A stretch of DNA of 64,000 nt from Herminiimonas fonticola (GTDB taxonomy: Bacteria; Pseudomonadota; Gammaproteobacteria; Burkholderiales; Burkholderiaceae_D): the NCBI RefSeq assembly GCF_003293745.1, contig NZ_PTLZ01000001.1, positions 744,001-808,000 of the forward strand. Direction: 5' to 3'. A model generated the notes under the pieces. The model searched no databases, was not told the DNA's origin, and saw only the letters and a program-made list of their open reading frames with translations. The position numbers were made by a program, and so were the translations under genes. How positions within the stretch are numbered: the first letter of the stretch is position 1; every line of letters starts with the position of its first letter. Shown here piece after piece: positions 58,472-64,000 of this stretch.

Positions 58472-59836
58472 TTATCCTTTTTTCGACAAGTCCGGTTTTT
58501 CCGCCAGTTTTTGTTCAAGGTAGTGAATGTTGGTGCCGCCTTCGATGAAGCGTGCATCCACCATCAATTCGCGATGCAAAGGAATGTTGGTGAGAATGCC
58601 CTCGACCACCATTTCAGACAAGGCAATTTGCATGCGCTTGATTGCTTGTTCGCGCGTCGCGCCATAAGAAATAACTTTGCCTACCATCGAGTCGTAGTTT
58701 GGCGGTACGTAGTAACCAGCGTAAGCGTGCGAGTCGACGCGTATGCCTGGGCCACCTGGCGCATGCCATGAAACGATCTTGCCTGGTGATGGCGTGAACT
58801 TGAATGGATCTTCGGCATTGATACGGCATTCGATTGCATGGCCGTTCAATACGATATCGCGTTGGCGATAGCGCAATTTTTCGCCGGCGGCGATGCGTAT
58901 CTGTTCTTGCACGATATCGATGCCGGTAATCATTTCTGTGACCGGATGTTCAACCTGTACGCGGGTATTCATTTCGATGAAATAGAACTCGCCGTTTTCG
59001 TACAGGAATTCAAACGTACCTGCGCCGCGATAACCCATTTTGCGGCAGGCTTCGGCGCAACGATCGCCTATGCGTTCTATGGTTTTGCGTGGAATGCCTG
59101 GCGCTGGTGCTTCTTCCAGTACTTTTTGATGGCGACGTTGCATGGAGCAATCGCGCTCACCCAGCCATACTGCGTTCTTGTGTTCGTCAGCCAGAATCTG
59201 AATTTCCACGTGACGCGGATTTTCCAGGTACTTCTCCATATAGACTTCTGGATTACCGAATGCAGCGCCGGCTTCCGTTTTTGTCATGGTTACTGCATTC
59301 AACAATGCCGCTTCGGTATGCACTACGCGCATGCCGCGTCCGCCGCCGCCGCCAGCCGCCTTGATGATGACTGGATAGCCTATCTGGCGTGCAGTCTGAA
59401 TGATCGCTTTGGTATCTTCCGGCAATGCGCCTTCCGAGCCTGGTACACATGGTACGCCAGCCTTGATCATCGCTTGTTTGGCCGATACTTTGTCGCCCAT
59501 CATGCGGATAGATTCGGAACGTGGGCCGATGAAGACAAAACCGGATTGTTCTACGCGTTCTGCAAAGTCAGCGTTTTCAGACAGGAAACCGTAACCAGGA
59601 TGGATCGCTTCGGCATCGGTGACTTCTGCCGCGCTGATGATCGCAGGCATGTTCAGATAGCTGAGTGTAGATGGGGCAGGGCCGATGCAGACAGATTCGT
59701 CGGCCAGCTTGACGTATTTGGCGTCGCGGTCCGCCTCGGAATGGACGACCACGGTTTTGATGCCCATTTCTCGGCAAGCGCGCTGGATACGGAGCGCGAT
59801 TTCACCGCGATTGGCAATGAGAATTTTTTCAAACAT
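58472..59836 (-). CDS. accC: Acetyl-CoA carboxylase, biotin carboxylase subunit
   Basis: AccC carboxylates the biotin on AccB using ATP and bicarbonate, the first half of malonyl-CoA synthesis. The 454-residue product has the N-terminal fold ([17 protein letters not shown]), the ATP-grasp glycine loop [11 protein letters not shown] near residue 160, [14 protein letters not shown] near residue 287 and the C-terminal domain. It follows accB by 94 nt on the same strand. Confidence 0.97.
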   Translation of the reverse strand: MFEKILIANRGEIALRIQRACREMGIKTVVVHSEADRDAKYVKLADESVCIGPAPSTLSYLNMPAIISAAEVTDAEAIHPGYGFLSENADFAERVEQSGFVFIGPRSESIRMMGDKVSAKQAMIKAGVPCVPGSEGALPEDTKAIIQTARQIGYPVIIKAAGGGGGRGMRVVHTEAALLNAVTMTKTEAGAAFGNPEVYMEKYLENPRHVEIQILADEHKNAVWLGERDCSMQRRHQKVLEEAPAPGIPRKTIERIGDRCAEACRKMGYRGAGTFEFLYENGEFYFIEMNTRVQVEHPVTEMITGIDIVQEQIRIAAGEKLRYRQRDIVLNGHAIECRINAEDPFKFTPSPGKIVSWHAPGGPGIRVDSHAYAGYYVPPNYDSMVGKVISYGATREQAIKRMQIALSEMVVEGILTNIPLHRELMVDARFIEGGTNIHYLEQKLAEKPDLSKKG

Positions 59837-59930
59837 AGTGGGAACGGGACTCGTCGTTATAAGGATGGAATCAAATCAACCGGCTTGAAAGCGGGAGCGG
59901 CATCTATGCCTAAGCTCCCTGATTTCAATC

Positions 59931-60392
59931 TCAGCCGATGATGAATAACGGTTGACCGAACTCAACTGGCTGACCGTTTTCGACCAGAATTTCCTTGATG
60001 ACGCCGGAAGCGTCCGCATCGATTTCATTCAACAGTTTCATTGCTTCAATAATGCACAGGGTGTCGCCTTCTTTCACTACCGAGCCGACTTCGACGAATG
60101 ACGGCGAACCTGGAGCGGAGGAGCGATAGAAGCTGCCGACCATAGGCGATTTGACGACATGACCTGCTGGCACTGCGGCAACTGGTGCTGCGGCAGCGAC
60201 CGGCGCTGCAACTGGTGCGGCTGCCGGGGCGTACTGCTGGCCACCTTGCGGCTGCATCATGACAACCTGGTTTTGCGGTACTGGCGACGACTTGACGATG
60301 CGAACTTTGCTTTCGCCTTCGGTGACTTCCAGTTCTGCTATATCCGATTCTGCGACCAAATCAATCAGGGTCTTGAGCTTGCGTAAATCCAT
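59931..60392 (-). CDS. accB: Biotin carboxyl carrier protein
   Basis: AccB carries biotin for acetyl-CoA carboxylase. The 153-residue product has an N-terminal helical part ([20 protein letters not shown]), an Ala/Pro-rich linker (about 48-80) and a biotinyl domain with EAMKLLNEI near residue 120; the Lys is biotinylated. The thumb region before it is present. A -10 element lies about 45 nt upstream. It is followed by accC. Confidence 0.97.
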   Translation of the reverse strand: MDLRKLKTLIDLVAESDIAELEVTEGESKVRIVKSSPVPQNQVVMMQPQGGQQYAPAAAPVAAPVAAAAPVAAVPAGHVVKSPMVGSFYRSSAPGSPSFVEVGSVVKEGDTLCIIEAMKLLNEIDADASGVIKEILVENGQPVEFGQPLFIIG

Positions 60393-60438
60393 GTGAAATT
60401 CCTTGGAGATTTAATTTTTATGATTAAAGATGCCGGCA

Positions 60439-60444
60439 ATTATA
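60439..60444 (-). promoter_or_regulatory. -10 element for accBC
   Basis: On the minus strand this is TATAAT, about 47 nt before the accB ATG. No good -35 is seen at 17-18 bp. It fits a promoter between aroQ and accB. Confidence 0.45.
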
Positions 60445-60470
60445 AGGCATTTGCCAGAAAATGGAAGAAA

Positions 60471-60908
60471 TTAGAGCTTTTTGAGTGCGAATGCGATGGC
60501 GGCTGTGTAGCCGTCAACACCCAATCCGCAGATCACGCCGACGGCGATGCCGGACAGATAGGAATGGTGGCGAAAATTCTCGCGCTGATGAATATTCGAT
60601 ATGTGTACTTCAACAAAGGGGATCGCGACCCCAGTCAATGCGTCGCGCAATGATACGCTGCTATGCGTTAATCCGCCCGGATTGATGACAATCGCATCAA
60701 TGCCTTCTTTTTTTGCAGCCTGTATGCGATCTATCAGTGCACCTTCATGGTTGCTTTGAAACGCTGTAAGCTTGGCGCCGCCTAGACTGGCTTGCTCAAG
60801 CGCCGCGCGCTCGACATCTGCCAAAGTGGTAGATCCATAGACCTCAGGCTCGCGCGAACCTAATAGATTCAGGTTGGGGCCGTTCAATAAAAGAATGTTT
60901 TTTGCCAT
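60471..60908 (-). CDS. aroQ: 3-dehydroquinate dehydratase, type II
   Basis: AroQ converts 3-dehydroquinate to 3-dehydroshikimate in the shikimate pathway. The 145-residue size and the motifs [16 protein letters not shown] (with the active-site Tyr), [11 protein letters not shown] and [11 protein letters not shown] are typical of the dodecameric type II enzyme. aroQ-accB-accC is a common order in proteobacteria. Confidence 0.97.
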   Translation of the reverse strand: MAKNILLLNGPNLNLLGSREPEVYGSTTLADVERAALEQASLGGAKLTAFQSNHEGALIDRIQAAKKEGIDAIVINPGGLTHSSVSLRDALTGVAIPFVEVHISNIHQRENFRHHSYLSGIAVGVICGLGVDGYTAAIAFALKKL

Positions 60909-60991
60909 GGAGATGCAACTCCGTTTGACGACGATGGCCGCATTTTGCCGCTAAATGACTATCCTTGGCAAGGACAAATCCTGCGCTCGTG

Positions 60992-61513
60992 CTAAAGAGC
61001 GTGTATATCTGCGCGCAACTGATCCATTTTCAATCGTCCCAAGTATGTCTTTTTGACATCGCCTTTAGGTCCGATGATCACGGTAAATGGCAGGCCGCCG
61101 GTTTGATTGCCGAACTGCCTAGATAGATCGGTGCCGGTCATTCCGGCCATATATAAGGGGTAAGTGATTTTATATTTGGCAGCAAACTCGCGAATATTGC
61201 TGGGCGAATCTATGCCTATGCCCAGGATCTGAATACCTTTTGGCGCCAGTTCGGTTTGCAGTGCAGTCAGTTCCGGCATTTCTTCCACGCAGGGCGCGCA
61301 CCAGGTTGCCCAAAAATTAACAATCAGCGTTTTGCCCTGCCATTGCGCGAGCTTGTGTGTCTTGCCGTCGGCATCCGTCATTTCCTGCGCCAAAAAGGAA
61401 GCAACAGCAGCGGATTCCGGCTCCGCTGGCATGTGATGCCGAGAGCCGAAATACAAGCCGATGCTGGCAAAAATCAGGGCAATGGCGCCAACTAACAGGA
61501 CATTTCGCTTCAT
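60992..61513 (-). CDS. TlpA-like thioredoxin domain protein, membrane-anchored
   Basis: This 173-residue protein has an N-terminal membrane segment (VLLVGAIALIFASIGLYFG, anchor or signal) and a TlpA/ResA-type thioredoxin domain with WATWCAPCVEEMPEL near residue 70; the CxPC pair is intact. It should work in the periplasm in thiol reduction, for instance in cytochrome c maturation or oxidative stress. It overlaps the upstream gene by 4 nt. Confidence 0.9.
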   Translation of the reverse strand: MKRNVLLVGAIALIFASIGLYFGSRHHMPAEPESAAVASFLAQEMTDADGKTHKLAQWQGKTLIVNFWATWCAPCVEEMPELTALQTELAPKGIQILGIGIDSPSNIREFAAKYKITYPLYMAGMTGTDLSRQFGNQTGGLPFTVIIGPKGDVKKTYLGRLKMDQLRADIHAL

Positions 61514-62127
61514 TTCTGTTCGCTTTCTAATATAAGTGCACGTACAAACTCGATATCCGCGCGTTCTTGCCGTCCGGAGGCAGATTTTTTGACCGCGCCG
61601 CGCAGGTCGTCGGTTTCATAGAGTGCAAGGTGTACGCCTTCCTGCTGCCACATGAAGCTGAGGGTTTCCACCGGCTCGCTGCGGCCTTTGAAGTGGCTGG
61701 ATTCGGATACTTCGAAGTCGATGCCTTTATTCAGCAGGTAGATTTCGACGTCTTTCGGACTCTCAGAAAATAACTGAAGGTGGATATCGGAATGTTCACC
61801 AGCCGTACCGTTCAACACTGCACCAGTCAAATGTGGCTGGAACGGCATCAACTCAGCCATGAGGCGCACGGCCAGATTGCGCAAATGCAAAAGTCGCGCC
61901 GGTTGCGTGTCGCCAAAGAATAATTCGTTATATAGACGTACTTCTTCTTCCAGCATCGCATTGTCGGGCAAGACGTCGCCACGAACTTTGTTGTTGCCTA
62001 GTATCTGTTTGGCGGCCTTGCGCTTGGCCGTGCCGTAGTCGACGCCATCTTCGGCAATCATGCGGGCTGCGGCTGCGGCGATTTCGGCGCGCAGCAATTC
62101 GGTGTTGGACAGGGAGTGAGTTGACAT
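61510..62127 (-). CDS. Conserved protein of unknown function
   Basis: This 205-residue soluble protein has no signal peptide or membrane span. The N-terminal third is helical and basic (AEDGVDYGTAKRKAAKQIL), followed by a mixed region with an acidic LNGTAGEHSDIHLQLFSESPKDVEIYLL, which weakly recalls nucleotidyltransferase folds. I recognise the type from its place next to mpl in betaproteobacteria, where some copies seem to be misnamed as Mur ligases; it has no Mur ligase motif. ATG 62127 is the likely start. It overlaps the TlpA-like gene by 4 nt and is divergent from mpl. Confidence 0.8.
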   Translation of the reverse strand: MSTHSLSNTELLRAEIAAAAARMIAEDGVDYGTAKRKAAKQILGNNKVRGDVLPDNAMLEEEVRLYNELFFGDTQPARLLHLRNLAVRLMAELMPFQPHLTGAVLNGTAGEHSDIHLQLFSESPKDVEIYLLNKGIDFEVSESSHFKGRSEPVETLSFMWQQEGVHLALYETDDLRGAVKKSASGRQERADIEFVRALILESEQK

Positions 62128-62200
62128 GCGTGAATGATACTCCCGCCGGCAGCAGCCCATCGTCGGGTAAAATCTCGTTATTCCAATCCGAAATTGTACA

Positions 62201-63580
62201 ATGCATATTCACATACTTGGCGTTTGCGGCACCTTCATGGGTGGTTTGGCAGTGCTGGCAAAAGCCGCAGGTCACACGGTTACCGGTTGTGACGCCAATG
62301 TCTATCCGCCCATGAGTACGCAGCTCGAAGCGCAGGGCATCAAGCTGATTGAAGGTTTTGGTCCCGAACAAATCAACCTGAACCCAGACTTATACGTGAT
62401 CGGCAACGTCGTCTCGCGCGGCAATCCCTTGATGGAAGAAATCCTCAATCGCGGTCTGCCTTACACATCTGGCCCGCAATGGATAGGTGAACACATTTTG
62501 CAAGGTAAGTGGGTGCTCGCCGTCGCCGGTACGCATGGTAAAACGACGACTTCGTCGATGCTGGCGTGGATACTGGAAGATGCCGGTTACGATCCCGGTT
62601 TCCTGATCGGCGGTGTGCCTATGAACTTCGGCATTTCGGCACGCTTGTCCGGCAGCGGCAAGGAATCGTCATTCTTCGTCATTGAGGCGGATGAATATGA
62701 CACGGCGTTTTTCGACAAGCGTAGCAAGTTCGTTCACTACCGCGCAAAAACTGCAATTTTGAATAATCTGGAATTCGATCACGCCGATATCTTCCCTGAT
62801 CTGGCTGCGATCGAAACGCAATTTCATCACTTGGTGCGTACAGTGCCCGGCGTTGGTCGCGTGGTCGCCAATGCGCGCGAAGAATCTCTTCAGCGCGTCA
62901 TCAAGCGCGGTTGCTGGAGTGAAACCGAATGGTTTGGCACTGAAGAAAAAAGCGACTGGGCCATCACGACGCATGACGACGGTAATTTCGATGTCTTCTT
63001 CAATGGTGAAAAACAAGGCACGGTGAACTGGGCTTTGACAGGCGAACACAATCGCATGAATGCATTGGCAGCGATTGCCGCTGCGCGCCACGTCGGCGTG
63101 GTGCCGGCGCAGGCGATTGCGTCTTTAGGTCAGTTTGAAAACGTCAAACGTCGCATGGAATTGCGCGGCGTGGTGAACGATATCGCGGTCTATGACGACT
63201 TCGCGCATCATCCGACTGCGATTGCAACCACGGTTGCCGGTTTGCGCAAAAAAGTCGGCAAGTCGCGCATCCTGGCCGTGTTGGAGCCACGTTCGAATAC
63301 TATGAAGCTGGGCACGATGAAAGAAGCTTTGCCCGGTAGTCTGGTCGATGCTGATCTGGTCTTCGGTTACGGTGCCAGCGGTAACGGCAAGGACGCTCTT
63401 GGCTGGGATTTGGGCGAAGCGCTCGCGCCTTTGGGCGACAAAGGCCAGGCTTTCAATGATTTGAATGCGCTGGTAGCAAGCATCGCAAAAAGTGCGCAAG
63501 CCGGCGACCAGATCCTGGTCATGAGCAACGGTGGCTTTGGTGGTGTACATCAAAAAATTCTGGATGCACTCGCGCCATGA
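62201..63580 (+). CDS. mpl: UDP-MurNAc:L-Ala-gamma-D-Glu-meso-DAP ligase (murein recycling)
   Basis: Mpl joins recycled tripeptide to UDP-MurNAc, bypassing MurC, MurD and MurE. The 459-residue product resembles MurC (P-loop [13 protein letters not shown] near residue 108, EADEYDTAFFDKRSKF) but has the Mpl-type start MHIHILGVCGTFMGGLA and the motif LEPRSNTMKLG. Together with ampD at 48044 it supports an active wall-recycling route. It has no clear ribosome site before ATG 62201; TAAAAT at 62168-62173 may be its -10. It overlaps the next gene by 4 nt. Confidence 0.95.
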   Translation: MHIHILGVCGTFMGGLAVLAKAAGHTVTGCDANVYPPMSTQLEAQGIKLIEGFGPEQINLNPDLYVIGNVVSRGNPLMEEILNRGLPYTSGPQWIGEHILQGKWVLAVAGTHGKTTTSSMLAWILEDAGYDPGFLIGGVPMNFGISARLSGSGKESSFFVIEADEYDTAFFDKRSKFVHYRAKTAILNNLEFDHADIFPDLAAIETQFHHLVRTVPGVGRVVANAREESLQRVIKRGCWSETEWFGTEEKSDWAITTHDDGNFDVFFNGEKQGTVNWALTGEHNRMNALAAIAAARHVGVVPAQAIASLGQFENVKRRMELRGVVNDIAVYDDFAHHPTAIATTVAGLRKKVGKSRILAVLEPRSNTMKLGTMKEALPGSLVDADLVFGYGASGNGKDALGWDLGEALAPLGDKGQAFNDLNALVASIAKSAQAGDQILVMSNGGFGGVHQKILDALAP

Positions 63581-64000
63581 TTTTGTATCTGCATGGCTTT
63601 CGTTCGTCCCCGCAATCATCTAAAACCAGTTTGCTGGCTGCGCAGATGCAGGCGCTTGGTCGCGGCGATGAATACCTTTGCCCGCAATTGCCGGCATCGC
63701 CGCGCGCAGCGGTGGAACTGGCACTGGATATTGCCAGCAAAGTTGACCCATCAGAACTGACGCTGATTGGCTCATCGCTGGGCGGATATTACGCAACATG
63801 GCTGGCAGAAAAATTGGGATGCCGTGCCGTTTTGCTCAATCCTGCAGTATTTGCAGCGCGCGATCTGGCGACGCAAGTTGGTGTCAAAACGCAATATCAC
63901 ACGAATGAGCCATTTGAATTCAAGGCCGCGTATATTGACGAATTGAAGGCGCTGGCAGTCGAACGCATCACGCATCCGGAACGCTATTATTTAATCGCCG
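63577..64000 (+). CDS. YqiA-like esterase (cut by window edge)
   Basis: The first 141 residues are visible. MILYLHGFRSSPQSSK and the nucleophile elbow GSSLGGYYATWLAE (Ser near residue 68) are typical of the UPF0227/YqiA alpha/beta-hydrolase family, small esterases acting on short acyl esters. The C-terminal catalytic His would lie beyond the window. The ATG overlaps the mpl stop by 4 nt, so the two are likely co-transcribed. Confidence 0.88.
   Translation, partial: MILYLHGFRSSPQSSKTSLLAAQMQALGRGDEYLCPQLPASPRAAVELALDIASKVDPSELTLIGSSLGGYYATWLAEKLGCRAVLLNPAVFAARDLATQVGVKTQYHTNEPFEFKAAYIDELKALAVERITHPERYYLIA

Noticed and set aside
58838-59941. A 367-residue plus-strand open frame antisense to accC and the accB-accC gap
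   Set aside because: The minus strand encodes a textbook AccC; the plus frame has no family character (many Cys, Phe and His).

Overview
The window is chromosomal housekeeping DNA of a betaproteobacterium, most likely Oxalobacteraceae (Herminiimonas/Janthinobacterium type). This rests on protein character and gene order, not on a database search. All major genes are intact apart from one cut at each edge. I see no insertion sequence, prophage, CRISPR array, tRNA or rRNA.

Layout. (1) 1-839: tail of a sensor histidine kinase, then a 615-bp gene-poor gap with two adjacent perfect inverted repeats and the mra promoter. (2) 840-17899: a complete division and cell wall (dcw) cluster, mraZ-rsmH-ftsL-ftsI-murE-murF-mraY-murD-ftsW-murG-murC-ddlB-ftsQ-ftsA-ftsZ, mostly with 1-4 nt overlaps. 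It makes lipid II from UDP-MurNAc, carries it to the septum and builds the Z ring. (3) 18064-27193: peroxiredoxin, lpxC, a DUF721 (DciA-like) gene on the other strand, an M23 peptidase, secA, argJ, a DUF815 ATPase and a MutT-type Nudix gene. (4) 27217-32827, minus strand: pilB-pilC-pilD-coaE-zapD-yacG, joining type IV pilus assembly to CoA synthesis and a Z-ring factor. (5) 33086-37323: ispB, divergent from rplU-rpmA-obgE-proB. (6) 37410-43496: a CNP1-like gene and rppH, divergent from proS and a lytic transglycosylase; then a SWIB protein with a lysine-rich tail, and ffh. (7) 43856-48685: a CcsA/YpjD-like membrane protein, a PP0621-like small protein, the two-component pair pilS-pilR and ampD. 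(8) 48686-53311: nrdA-nrdB behind a promoter that overlaps two NrdR-type boxes. (9) 53756-56017: a histone H1-like repeat protein, yggT, and a PfkB kinase on the other strand. (10) 56162-62127, minus strand: TlpA-like thioredoxin and an unknown protein, aroQ, accB-accC, prmA and a zinc-ribbon/DUF3426 protein. (11) 62201-64000: mpl and the start of a YqiA-like esterase.

The theme is growth and division: precursor synthesis (mur, mraY), septal synthesis (ftsI, ftsW), the Z ring (ftsA, ftsZ, zapD), wall recycling (ampD, mpl), wall hydrolysis (M23, SLT), outer membrane (lpxC), lipids (acc), secretion (secA, ffh), and dNTP supply (nrdAB). The most interesting non-coding signals are a four-repeat MraZ box on the mra promoter, NrdR boxes covering the nrdA -10 element, a long hairpin in the ftsZ leader, -10-like boxes only 6-7 nt before the start codons of lpxC, secA and argJ (possible leaderless mRNAs), and hairpins before the H1-like gene. 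I found no convincing wholly new system; the less understood elements are listed as findings.
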